From positions 1 through 39,241 of the forward strand of contig JAGALA010000036.1 of the NCBI GenBank assembly GCA_017625935.1: 39,241 bases of DNA, written 5' to 3'. Position numbers and translations under genes: made by a program. This document shows, one piece after another, positions 16,106 to 24,074 of the stretch. Under the pieces are notes generated by a model. It saw nothing but the letters and a program-made list of their open reading frames with translations. It was not told the origin of the DNA and ran no database searches. How positions within the stretch are numbered: position 1 is the first letter of the stretch; every line of letters begins with the position of its first letter. The stretch is from Clostridia bacterium. GTDB lineage: Bacteria; Bacillota; Clostridia; Oscillospirales; CAG-272.

Positions 16106-16815
16106 AAATAATGACCTTTAACACCCAGCATTGCGTAAATTATTTGAAGCAATGCATCGACTACGAGCTTATTGCAAGGACAATTAGCGACACAGGGGCG
16201 GACATTTGCGGGCTGAACGAGATGTTTTCGGGCAAGGCGGGCGACACCTACCCAAACCAAACGAAAATCTTGAGTGAGCTGACAGGAATGAAAAGCTACT
16301 ATTTTGCCGAGGCAGCGTATTTTGCGCCCGACGGCGGCTACGGCAATGGGCTACTTTCAAAATACAAGATTTTGGAGGCAGAAACGGTAAAAATCCCCGA
16401 CCCGTGCCCAAAAAGATACAATGGCTACTACGAAACAAGGTGCGTCTTAAAGGCGAAAATCGAGGGTGGCTATACGGTGCTTGTTTGCCACTTCGGCTTA
16501 AATCCCGATGAGCACGAAAACGCAGTTAAGACAATCCTTGAAAATATAACCGATGAAAAATGCATCTTAATGGGCGACTTTAACGTCACCCCGGAAAACA
16601 GTGTGCTTGACCCGATAAGAGAGCGAATGAGCGACACGTCCCTCGGCTTTTGCGAGAACACACCGTCATGGCCGAGCGATGCGCCAAGGGTAAAAATCGA
16701 CTATGTTTTCGTCTCGCGCGACCTGTGCGTGGAATACGCCGAGGTTTCAAGCGTAATAACGTCCGACCACCGCGCGCATATAGCTATAATAAATGATAAG
16801 GAAAATACTTATTGA
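16102..16815 (+). CDS. Endonuclease/exonuclease/phosphatase family protein
   Basis: A 237-residue EEP-superfamily metal-dependent phosphodiesterase. The motif series is complete: MTFNTQH (Asn), LNEMF (Glu), CHFGLN (His), GDFN (Asp, Asn), IDYVFVS and SDHRAH (Asp-His). The substrate could be nucleic acid, a sugar phosphate or a phosphoinositide-like compound. Coupling to a sugar kinase through the ATGA overlap hints at a metabolic role rather than DNA repair (inference). The -35 box of the next gene overlaps its stop codon. Confidence 0.88.
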   Translation: MKIMTFNTQHCVNYLKQCIDYELIARTISDTGADICGLNEMFSGKAGDTYPNQTKILSELTGMKSYYFAEAAYFAPDGGYGNGLLSKYKILEAETVKIPDPCPKRYNGYYETRCVLKAKIEGGYTVLVCHFGLNPDEHENAVKTILENITDEKCILMGDFNVTPENSVLDPIRERMSDTSLGFCENTPSWPSDAPRVKIDYVFVSRDLCVEYAEVSSVITSDHRAHIAIINDKENTY

Positions 16816-16840
16816 CAAATCACCCCTTCGGTGCTATAAT
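16812..16840 (+). promoter_or_regulatory. Promoter of the 16871 membrane protein
   Basis: Full-consensus TTGACA (16812-16817), 17 bp, TATAAT (16835-16840). The TTGACA contains the stop codon of the upstream gene. Confidence 0.88.
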
Positions 16841-16870
16841 TGGTGTATTAAAAATTAAAGGAGAAAATTT

Positions 16871-17605
16871 ATGGGATTTTTTGAAATTTATATTGGCATG
16901 ATAATGTCAATGACAACACCGGAAATTTATGAGCAATTTCCGTTAAGCCGTTTTCTTTTTAGTGCGATTGCAGTGATTTTTGCGGTTGTAATCTTAGCAC
17001 TTTTCGTTATAACGGCAGTTCTTTCAAAGAAGCAAAGAATTATCGGAATTCTTGCCGGTGTAGCAAGCTTTATTTCCGCACTGACAATTCCAATGTTTAT
17101 TAAAACATGGCACAATCTTTTTGCTCCGATTCGCAGTCTGATAGGCTCTTCCGCTACAATTGAAATGGCGCAAGCCGCTTTGGTAGATGCACTTATCGCC
17201 TTGGCTATTGTTTTGGTTGTTACTGCAATTATGGTTGTATCGGTTGTTTTGACAATTGTGTTCGTTGCAAAGTCATTTAAGAACAAGCCCGTTATTTGTG
17301 CGATCGGCGCACTTGCGTTGGTTATTTTAAGACAGCTTTGGGTTGCTCCATTCCCAATGATGGTTCCAATGATTGCGAAATCATTTTTAAGAATGCCACC
17401 AACAGCGCCTTTCTTCTTGTATGATCAAATCTTCCAGCTTTGCGCTTACTTTGGCATCTTGGTTCTTGCTTTGATACTTGTTTTGATCCCTGTGATCATC
17501 AAAAAGATTAAGGAAGGCAAAGCACCTGTGGCAGTTGAAGCAGCAGAGGAAGCTCCTGCTACCGAGGAAGCACCTGCATCAGAAGAAGCACCAAAGGCTG
17601 AATAA
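16871..17605 (+). CDS. Multi-pass membrane protein with acidic Ala/Glu/Pro tail, unknown
   Basis: A 244-residue protein with about five membrane helices (roughly 27-50, 56-75, 93-120, 135-160 and 185-210). It ends in a tail of repeated EEAPA-type units (about 218-244) that is likely cytoplasmic and unstructured. I recognise no family. AAAGGAG precedes the start; own strong promoter and terminator make it a single-gene unit. The TM2-type protein at 12379 has a similar Ala/Glu-rich tail. Confidence 0.7.
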   Translation: MGFFEIYIGMIMSMTTPEIYEQFPLSRFLFSAIAVIFAVVILALFVITAVLSKKQRIIGILAGVASFISALTIPMFIKTWHNLFAPIRSLIGSSATIEMAQAALVDALIALAIVLVVTAIMVVSVVLTIVFVAKSFKNKPVICAIGALALVILRQLWVAPFPMMVPMIAKSFLRMPPTAPFFLYDQIFQLCAYFGILVLALILVLIPVIIKKIKEGKAPVAVEAAEEAPATEEAPASEEAPKAE

Positions 17606-17620
17606 TTAAATTAAACAAAC

Positions 17621-17650
17621 AAAAATGCAAGCCGCGGCTTGCATTTTTTT
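17621..17650 (+). terminator. Terminator of the 16871 gene
   Basis: Perfect palindrome ATGCAAGCC/GGCTTGCAT with flanking A5 and T7; 15 bp after the stop codon. Confidence 0.9.
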
Positions 17651-17674
17651 GTTACTCAATTCACATTTTGCGTT

Positions 17675-18190
17675 GATTAACCCGTAGGGGGCGGTGTCCG
17701 AGAACCCCCAAACCTCATACTTCGGTTCGGGGAACCCCGTGTCCTCGACGACCCGTTTGCGACGGCGCCCTCGACGTCCCGTTTCAATTGGCACGAACCC
17801 AACAATGCGGGAGGAAATATGCAACCTGCGGTTGATTCCATACGCCGATGGCGATTCCATACAAGCCGATGCTTGATTCCATACCGCTTGCGCGGATTCC
17901 ATACAACGCACGCGTTGATTTACCCGTAGGGGGCGACGTCCTCGACGCCCCGTTTCGTTCGGCACGCACCTGACAATACGGGAGGGAGTATGCAACCCGA
18001 GGTTGATTCCATACGCCGATGGCGATTCCAGACAAGATGATGCTTGATTCCATACCGCTTGCGCGGATTCCATTGGGCGCGGTGCGTTGATTTATCCGTA
18101 GGGGTCGACGTCCTCGACGACCCGTTTGCGGCGTCCTCGACGTCCCGTTTCGTTCGGCACGCACCCAACAAGACGGACGACCAATGGCCG
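17675..18190. repeat. Repeat island: tandem modules with GATTCCAT-linked hairpins
   Basis: Two tandem copies of a unit made of a GTAGGGG/GACGTC module, a GGGAGG block and a hairpin array. Array 1: AACCTGCGGTT (17823), GCCGATGGC (17844), AAGCCGATGCTT (17863), CCGCTTGCGCGG (17884), AACGCACGCGTT (17905), joined by GATTCCATAC at 19-21 bp spacing. Array 2 (from about 17998) keeps the order with changes such as AACCCGAGGTT. A third GTAGGGG/GACGTC module ends the island. Long minus-strand frames here (about 150 codons) are rich in GRRGRRP and are not genes. Confidence 0.8.
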
Positions 18191-18216
18191 CCCCTAAGAA
18201 AAAATTATAACAACAA

Positions 18217-18240
18217 AGCGGTGAGCAAACGCTCACCGCT
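18217..18240 (-). terminator. Hairpin/terminator after the EF-G-like gene
   Basis: AGCGGTGAGC-AAAC-GCTCACCGCT, 16 bp past the stop codon. The T-rich run on the minus strand is displaced (TTTGTTGTTATAATTTTTT). The same hairpin with the same tail recurs at 23350-23373, so it is part of the repeat family. Confidence 0.65.
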
Positions 18241-18256
18241 GTATTATTTTGGTGGA

Positions 18257-20305
18257 TTATTTTACCTCGTTTGGCTTAACCTTTGCTGCAAGCTGAGCGG
18301 GGACCTCCTCGTAGCGAACGAAGTGGAACGTGAAGTTACCTCTGCCCTGGGTCATAGCGCGGAGTGCAATTACGTAGTCGGTCATTTCGGACTTTGGAAC
18401 CTCTGCCTCAACAACTGAGTACTTAGGACGCTTTGCGTCCGGCTCCATACCCATAACGCGACCGCGGCGCTTGTTAAGGTCGCCCATTACGTCACCAACC
18501 ATCGATTCGGGAACGCTAACCTTAAGCGTGCCGATAGGCTCAAGAAGTACAGGACCTGCGTTTACAAGCTCCTTGTATGCAAGACGAGCCGCAAGCTTGA
18601 ACGAAAGCTCGTTAGAGTCAACGTCGTGGTATGAGCCGCCTGTCAAATCAGCCGCCAAATTAACCATTGGGTAGCCGAGAAGCACACCCTCTGCCATAGC
18701 CTCTTGAAGTCCCTTTTCAACAGCAGGGAAGTAGTTCTTCGGAACCTCACCGCCGACAACGCTCGTTGTGAAGGTAAGTCCCTCGTTTTCGTCACTGTGT
18801 GAGAATGTAATTTTAACGTGTCCGTATTGACCTGCACCGCCCGATTGCTTCTTGTGCTTGCCCTCTACGCTTATCGTTTTCTTAATTGTTTCTCTGTATG
18901 CGATCTTTGGCTGAACGAGTGAAATTGAAACGCCGTATCTGTTCTTTAACTTGCATACAACCGTGTCAAGGTGAACGTCACCGATACCCTTAAGGAGCAA
19001 TTCGCCCGTTTCAACGAAGTTTTCGTATTTAACGGTTTTATCCTCGTCAAGCACCTTGGCAATAGCGTTTGCAACCTTGTCCTCGTCCTTGCCGTCGGTC
19101 TTGATTGCCATTGTCATATTTGCCTCGGGGAAGTCAATTTTTGCGTACTCTGTGTCTGATTTTTCACAAAGCGTGTCGCAGGTGTTGGTGTTTACGAGCT
19201 TTGCAATAACGCCGATATCACCGCAGGCAAGTGAGTCAACCTCTGTTTGCTTCTTACCGCAGATTGTATATATCTTTGAGAACTTTTCGCTTGCGCCCGT
19301 TGCGTTGTTCTTAAGCACCATATCCTTCTTGAGTTCGCCGTTCATAACCTTAAAGAACGAGAAGCGGCCAACGAATGGGTCGGAGATTGTTTTGAACACA
19401 AAGAGCTTACATTCGCCCTCGCGCTCGATGGCAACGTCATCGCCGTTTACGTCCTTTTCAACCTTCTTTGCGGTATGTCTTGGGAAGGACTGTGCGATTG
19501 AGGAAAGAATGGAGTAAATACCTCTCATGCTCTCGGACGAGCCGCACCAAACGGGAACAATAGAGCCGTTTATCATACCCTCGTGAAGGGCGTTTGCACA
19601 TTCCTCCTCCGAAAATCTTTCGCCCTCAAAGAACTTTTCGAGCATTTCCTCGTTAGTCTGAGCGCACGCCTCCATAAATACCTCCTGGTATTTTTCAGCA
19701 ACTGCAAGGCGTGACGGAGTCATTTCCTCCTCCTGTCTTTCGCCGTTAGGGAGGTAACGGAAGCACTTCATTGTCTTTAAGTCAACCATCATTGTGCCGT
19801 TTGGCTCTTTAATTGGAATAAATACAGGGCAGAGTGCGTTTCCGAATTCCGCTCTTAACTGCTCAAACACCTTGTCAAAGTCAGCATCGGGATCGTCACA
19901 CTTGTTGATAAAGAACGCACGCGGAAGTCCTGCGTCAAGCGCGTTGTACCAGCCAATCTCGGTACCAACCTCCATGCCCGATTTTGCATCTATGTTGATA
20001 AGTGCCGCGTCGGCAACTCTGAGTGCGCTTGCAACCTCGCCCGCAAAGCCAAGGAAGCCGGGGCAGTCTATAAGATTTATTTTAACTCCCTGCCATTCAA
20101 GATTAACAACAGAAAGACCTATTGATATACCTCTTTTAATTTCCTCTTGGTCGTAGTCCGAAACTGTGTTTCCGTCACAAATTCTTCCAAGGCGGTCAGA
20201 TGCCTTTGCCTTGAAGAGCATAGATTCGATTGTGGAAGTCTTACCGCTTCCGCTGTGTCCGATGATACACACGTTTCTGATGTCGTTTGTCGCAAATTTT
20301 GCCAT
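18257..20305 (-). CDS. EF-G-like translational GTPase (divergent paralogue)
   Basis: A 682-residue protein with all EF-G domains: GTPase (1-270), domain II, and domains III-V ending with EVPKSEMTDYVIALRAMTQGRGNFTF. It differs from canonical EF-G: the P-loop is GHSGSGKT (16-23), and G3 is DCPGF (80-84), so the catalytic His of DTPGH is replaced by Phe; G4 is NKCDD. The domain IV loop GGSYHDVDSNELSFK is kept. This matches the second EF-G-like group of Firmicutes rather than the main fusA. A role in ribosome translocation, recycling or a back-translocation step is inference. The start at 20305 has GAGGAAC upstream; the longer frame to 20347 starts too near the promoter. Confidence 0.88.
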   Translation of the reverse strand: MAKFATNDIRNVCIIGHSGSGKTSTIESMLFKAKASDRLGRICDGNTVSDYDQEEIKRGISIGLSVVNLEWQGVKINLIDCPGFLGFAGEVASALRVADAALINIDAKSGMEVGTEIGWYNALDAGLPRAFFINKCDDPDADFDKVFEQLRAEFGNALCPVFIPIKEPNGTMMVDLKTMKCFRYLPNGERQEEEMTPSRLAVAEKYQEVFMEACAQTNEEMLEKFFEGERFSEEECANALHEGMINGSIVPVWCGSSESMRGIYSILSSIAQSFPRHTAKKVEKDVNGDDVAIEREGECKLFVFKTISDPFVGRFSFFKVMNGELKKDMVLKNNATGASEKFSKIYTICGKKQTEVDSLACGDIGVIAKLVNTNTCDTLCEKSDTEYAKIDFPEANMTMAIKTDGKDEDKVANAIAKVLDEDKTVKYENFVETGELLLKGIGDVHLDTVVCKLKNRYGVSISLVQPKIAYRETIKKTISVEGKHKKQSGGAGQYGHVKITFSHSDENEGLTFTTSVVGGEVPKNYFPAVEKGLQEAMAEGVLLGYPMVNLAADLTGGSYHDVDSNELSFKLAARLAYKELVNAGPVLLEPIGTLKVSVPESMVGDVMGDLNKRRGRVMGMEPDAKRPKYSVVEAEVPKSEMTDYVIALRAMTQGRGNFTFHFVRYEEVPAQLAAKVKPNEVK

Positions 20306-20361
20306 TTTAGTTGTTCCTCGATTCGTGAAAATTAAAGGCAGTTTCAACTGCCATTTGTTTT

Positions 20362-20390
20362 ATTGTAGCACAGTTTGTTTACAGTTTCAA
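20362..20390 (-). promoter_or_regulatory. Promoter of the EF-G-like gene
   Basis: TTGAAA (20385-20390), 17 bp, TACAAT (20362-20367) with an extended TGC, on the minus strand. Confidence 0.8.
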
Positions 20391-20493
20391 TATTTTTTGT
20401 GCAAAATGTTTAGTTTTTTTATTAAAAAAATATATATTTGTGCAAGTTGACGGAAAAATTGACAAATTTTAGGCAAAAATGATGTTAAAAAGG

Positions 20494-20522
20494 TTGAAAG
20501 CTTGGTTATTTTGTGCTAAGAT
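20494..20522 (+). promoter_or_regulatory. Promoter of the DUF4091 gene
   Basis: TTGAAA (20494-20499), 17 bp, TAAGAT (20517-20522) with TGTGC before it. It sets the start of the gene at 20575 rather than at the upstream in-frame ATG at 20479. Confidence 0.65.
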
Positions 20523-20574
20523 GAATATGAGGGAGTATGCTTTTCCCGAAAAAGACAGCGCAAGGAGAATACCA

Positions 20575-22191
20575 ATGAACGAAATTTACACAGCATCGAG
20601 CCTTGAAAAGGTGCTTTTACATAAAAAGCCGAGGATAGAGAGGCGCGGCAGTATGGCAAAAAACGAAACCTTTGCCTTTCAGGTTGTTTATAAATACAAC
20701 CGCTTTGCAAACGATATCGAGGTTGAAATTGAAAGTCCGATAAAGGAATTTATCACCTACCGCCAGGTTGAGTACGTTGCTTGCTCAACGGTCAATCTTT
20801 GGGAGGGGGACGGCTTTTATCTTTCAACTATACCGTATGCCTGCCCCGACATTTTGCGTCCACTAAAAAACGGCAGGGCGAAGGGCAGGGCTTGCGAGTA
20901 CAGCACGCTTTGGTTTACGGTAAAGGGCAATTTACCCTCGGGCAAGCACAAAATTAAAGTTACGCTTACCGCACCGCAAACGGAGCCTATTTCCTGCACC
21001 TATACCTTAGAGGTGTTCGATTTTGAACTAAAGGACTCGGAGCTTATCTACACGAACTGGTTCCACTACGATGCTATTGCAAATTACTATAAGGTTGAGA
21101 TGTTCTCGAAAAAATATAACGAGATAATGGATTCCTATATCAAAACCGCGGTAAGCCACGGAATGAATATGCTTTTAATTCCTATGTTTACTCCGCCGCT
21201 TGACACTCGCGTTGGCGGTGAGCGCAAAACCGCGCAGCTGATTGACGTATATAAAAACGGCGGAGAATATTCATTCTCGTTTGACCGCTTAATTGAGTTT
21301 ATGAATCACGTAGAGTCGCTTGGCATAAAGCATTTTGAAATGAGCCATCTGTTTACTCAATGGGGCGCGAAGGCAGCACCGAAGATTATTGCCTCGGTGG
21401 ACGGAAGGAAAAAGCGCATTTTCGGCTGGGACACTCCGTCAACCTCGGCAGAGTACAGTGAGTTTTTGTCTTGTCTTTTGCCCGCACTCCGTGAGCGACT
21501 GATAAGCGAAAATTTGTATTCGCGCTGCCGCTTCCACTTATCCGATGAGCCGTGGGGCGAGGTAATCGAAAGCTACCGCGCGGTGCATAGCCTCTTCAAA
21601 AAATATATGCCCGACGCACCCGTGACCGACGCGCTTTCTCACTACGAGTATTACAAGGAGGGCTTAGTTGACGTTCCTGTTTGTACGATAAAATCAATTG
21701 AGCCGTTTCTTGAAAGCAAGGCTGAAAACCTCTTTGCGTACTATTGCTGTGCGGAAAGCGGCGATATGTACCCGAACAGATATATGGCGTACACCTCGCT
21801 TAGAAACCGCGTTATCGGAATTATGCTTTATATAAACAAAATCTCGGGTTTTTTGCATTGGGGCTACAATTTTTACAATACCGTGCTCTCCGACGAGGCA
21901 ATCGACCCGTATATGGTAAATGACGGTGCGGGGGGCTTCCAAAGCGGTGACGCGTTTATAGTTTACCCGGGCGAGTGCGGCGCGCTCGATTCAATCCGTC
22001 ACGAAACTTTTTACGACGGACTTCAAGATATGCGCCTCCTTTATACGCTTGAGGACAAAATAGGCAGAGAGGCAACACTTGAGCTTCTTAAAAAATACGG
22101 CTTTGGGGAAGGCTTCAACACATATCCGCACGATGAAAAATCGCTTATCGAGGTAAGATACGAGGCACAGAGGCTAATTGCTTCAAGGTGA
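20575..22191 (+). CDS. DUF4091 domain protein, probable glycoside-active
   Basis: A 538-residue protein. An N-terminal beta-sandwich (about 1-150) is followed by a TIM-barrel-like region and the DUF4091 C-terminal part with FLHWGYNFYNT, DAFIVYPGE and SIRHETFYDGLQDMRLLYTLE. Conserved acidic residues in RFHLSDEPWGEVIESY are candidates for catalysis. Related proteins are often annotated as glycoside hydrolase-like; no activity is established to my knowledge. No signal peptide. AAGGAG lies about 8 bp before the chosen ATG. Monocistronic or followed by the lipid kinase gene 76 bp downstream. Confidence 0.82.
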   Translation: MNEIYTASSLEKVLLHKKPRIERRGSMAKNETFAFQVVYKYNRFANDIEVEIESPIKEFITYRQVEYVACSTVNLWEGDGFYLSTIPYACPDILRPLKNGRAKGRACEYSTLWFTVKGNLPSGKHKIKVTLTAPQTEPISCTYTLEVFDFELKDSELIYTNWFHYDAIANYYKVEMFSKKYNEIMDSYIKTAVSHGMNMLLIPMFTPPLDTRVGGERKTAQLIDVYKNGGEYSFSFDRLIEFMNHVESLGIKHFEMSHLFTQWGAKAAPKIIASVDGRKKRIFGWDTPSTSAEYSEFLSCLLPALRERLISENLYSRCRFHLSDEPWGEVIESYRAVHSLFKKYMPDAPVTDALSHYEYYKEGLVDVPVCTIKSIEPFLESKAENLFAYYCCAESGDMYPNRYMAYTSLRNRVIGIMLYINKISGFLHWGYNFYNTVLSDEAIDPYMVNDGAGGFQSGDAFIVYPGECGALDSIRHETFYDGLQDMRLLYTLEDKIGREATLELLKKYGFGEGFNTYPHDEKSLIEVRYEAQRLIASR

Positions 22192-22204
22192 CGGAAAATT
22201 TCAG

Positions 22205-22233
22205 TTTAGATTCAATTTATTTTTGAGTAATAT
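22205..22233 (+). promoter_or_regulatory. Weak candidate promoter of the lipid kinase gene
   Basis: TTTAGA (22205-22210), 17 bp, TAATAT (22228-22233). The match is modest; read-through from the DUF4091 gene is equally possible. Confidence 0.4.
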
Positions 22234-22267
22234 TATAAAAATGAATAAAAACGAAAGGGAGTAGAGT

Positions 22268-23137
22268 ATGAGCTGTTATATTTTTTACAATTCAAGGGCA
22301 GGCGGCGGCTTAGCTATGGAAAAAGCAAAGGCGTACGCCGAGAAAATTGGAGAAGAAACGGTTTATGACGTTAGAAAAATTAATTATTCGGACATTATCA
22401 CCGACGAGAGGGATATTATTATTTTCGGTGGCGACGGCACGCTCAACCGCTTTGTAAACGCAACGGCGGGGCTTAACCTTCAAAACAGAGTTTTCATTTG
22501 CTCGCTCGGCACGGGCAACGATTTTATGAACGATCTTGGCATAAAGCCGAATGACGAGCCTGTTGAGGTTACAAAATACATAAAGCGCTTACCCATTTGC
22601 GAAATTCAAGGAATCAGAAATTACTTTATCAACGGCGTCGGCTTCGGCATCGACGGCTATTGCTGCCAGGAGGGCGACCGCTTAAAATCGCTCGGTAAAA
22701 AGAAGATAAACTACACGGGCATTGCGATAAAGGGACTTCTTTTCCATTTCAAGCCGAGAAACGCAAGGATTACGGTTGACGGCGTGGTACACGAATATAA
22801 AAAGGTGTGGCTCGCCCCCTGTATGTTCGGCAGATACTACGGCGGCGGTATGATCCCGACACCGAACCAAAGCCGCGAAAACGAGGAGGGCACAATCTCC
22901 GTTATGCTCTTCCACGGTATGGGCAAGCTCGGTGCGCTTATGCTGTTCCCATCAATCTTCAAGGGCGCGCACCTAAAGAACGAGAAGAAAACCGTGGTGC
23001 TGACGGGCAAGGAGATAATTGTTGAATTTGACGAGCCGTGTGCGGCACAAATAGACGGCGAAACGGTACTCAACGTGCGCCGCGCAAGATATACGGCGGC
23101 ACAGGAGCTCGTGGCGCTGAAGAGCAGAGAAAGATAG
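22268..23137 (+). CDS. Diacylglycerol kinase family lipid kinase
   Basis: A 289-residue DAGK_cat protein (DgkB/YegS type) that transfers phosphate from ATP to a lipid hydroxyl, recycling diacylglycerol or acting on a related lipid. Motifs: FYNSRAGGG (4-15 region), the nucleotide-binding IIIFGGDGTLNRFVN, CSLGTGNDFMNDLG, GVGFGIDGYCC and APCMFGRYYGGGMIPTPNQSREN. It is cytoplasmic at the membrane face. AAAGGGAG precedes the ATG. Length is normal. An ATGAATT hairpin array begins within 40 bp of the stop codon. Confidence 0.9.
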   Translation: MSCYIFYNSRAGGGLAMEKAKAYAEKIGEETVYDVRKINYSDIITDERDIIIFGGDGTLNRFVNATAGLNLQNRVFICSLGTGNDFMNDLGIKPNDEPVEVTKYIKRLPICEIQGIRNYFINGVGFGIDGYCCQEGDRLKSLGKKKINYTGIAIKGLLFHFKPRNARITVDGVVHEYKKVWLAPCMFGRYYGGGMIPTPNQSRENEEGTISVMLFHGMGKLGALMLFPSIFKGAHLKNEKKTVVLTGKEIIVEFDEPCAAQIDGETVLNVRRARYTAAQELVALKSRER

Positions 23138-23160
23138 GCGCAAAGCGTAGTTATGATGCC

Positions 23161-23318
23161 TGCGGTGAGTGAATTGTGTCGAGGACACATAAATTGCGCC
23201 AAGGCGCATAAATTGTTGCGTTGCAACATGAATTGACTAACGTCATGAATTGTGCCAAAGCACATGAATTGCGTAAACGCATGAATTGACCTGCGGTCAT
23301 GAATTGTTTCTATGAAAC
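23161..23318 (+). repeat. Hairpin array, ATGAATT linker, eight clear hairpins
   Basis: The cleanest array in the window. Hairpins: GTGTCGAGGACAC (23176), GCGCCAAGGCGC (23196), GTTGCGTTGCAAC (23215), GACTAACGTC (23235), GTGCCAAAGCAC (23252), GCGTAAACGC (23271), GACCTGCGGTC (23288), GTTTCTATGAAAC (23306). All stems pair perfectly though all differ; linkers are ATGAATT or ATAAATT. Confidence 0.9.
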
Positions 23319-23349
23319 ATGAATAACAAGGAAATTTAACCAAAAAATT

Positions 23350-23373
23350 AGCGGTGAGCAAATGCTCACCGCT
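23350..23373 (+). terminator. Conserved hairpin/terminator at the end of the array
   Basis: AGCGGTGAGC-AAAT-GCTCACCGCT, then TTTGTTATTATAAATTTTTT. It is the plus-strand counterpart of 18217-18240 and directly precedes a GTAGGGG module in both places. Confidence 0.6.
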
Positions 23374-23389
23374 TTGTTATTATAAATTT

Positions 23390-23900
23390 TTTGTAGGGGA
23401 AGGGCTTGCTCCTCCCGCATTGTTGGGTGCGCACCGAATGAAACGGGACGTCGAGGACGTCGCCCCCTACATTTGTTTATCTTTTTTTCGTAGGGGCACC
23501 ATTGGTCGTGAACCCCCAAAAGTCGCAAGGACTTTTGGGGAACCCCGTGGTCGTCCGTCTTGTCAGGTGCGTACCGATTGAAACGGGACGTCGAGGGCGC
23601 CGTCCCCTACGGGTTAATCAACGCACCGCGTTGTATATCATTAATGCAACGCATTGAATATCATCACATCTTGATGTGCATATCACCACGCATTTGCGTG
23701 TATATCATCAACCGTAGGTTGCATATTCCTCCCGCATTGTTAGGCGCGTACCATGAAATCGGCGGGAGACAAGCCCCCGCCCTACAAATTGTTTATCGTT
23801 TTTCTGTAGGGGACGGTGTCCGAGAACCCCCAAACCTCATACTTCGGTTCGGGGAACCCCGCGCCCTCGACGTCCCGTTAATCAACGCACCGCGTTGTAT
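23390..23900. repeat. Repeat island of GTAGGGG/GACGTC modules and an ATATCATC array
   Basis: Contains a GTAGGGG...CTTGCTCC hairpin (23394-23418), a 132-bp segment (23426-23557) perfectly repeated inverted at 39110-39241, a further GACGTC module, and an array joined by ATATCATC: AACGCACCGCGTT (23620), AATGCAACGCATT (23643), CACATCTTGATGTG (23665), CACGCATTTGCGTG (23687), AACCGTAGGTT (23710). A block with CCCCAAACC...GGTTCGGGG (23820-23875) follows. No gene is supported. Confidence 0.8.
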
Positions 23901-23901
23901 T

Positions 23902-24074
23902 TCATCAATGCACCGCATTGAATATCGTCCGTCCCCTGTCTTAGAAGCTTTGAATCAATTCACGTTGCTCTGCAACAATTCATGGCGTTAGCCAATTTAT
24001 GACACAAAGTGTCAATTCATGCGTTTACGCAATTCATCACACGGAGTGTGCACATCATCAGCCGCAGGTTGTAT
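23902..24074 (-). repeat. Hairpin array, copy 2 of the 173-bp repeat
   Basis: Matches 2-174 with three mismatches. It ends exactly at the base before the stop codon of the minus-strand esterase gene (24075-24077), so it forms that gene's immediate 3' UTR, with linkers reading ATGAATT on the gene's strand. Confidence 0.9.

Noticed and set aside
17606..18236. Overlapping minus-strand frames of about 150 codons with GRRGRRP and WNQ repeats
   Set aside because: They translate the repeat island; no ribosome sites, several frames open at once, and composition follows the hairpins and GACGTC words.
23161..23318. CRISPR array
   Set aside because: Regular spacing but the variable parts are self-complementary hairpins of 9-14 nt, repeats are only 7 nt, and there are no cas genes.
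22837..23991. Several 75-174 codon frames across the repeat island
   Set aside because: They cross arrays and modules in both strands with no start signals; not genes.
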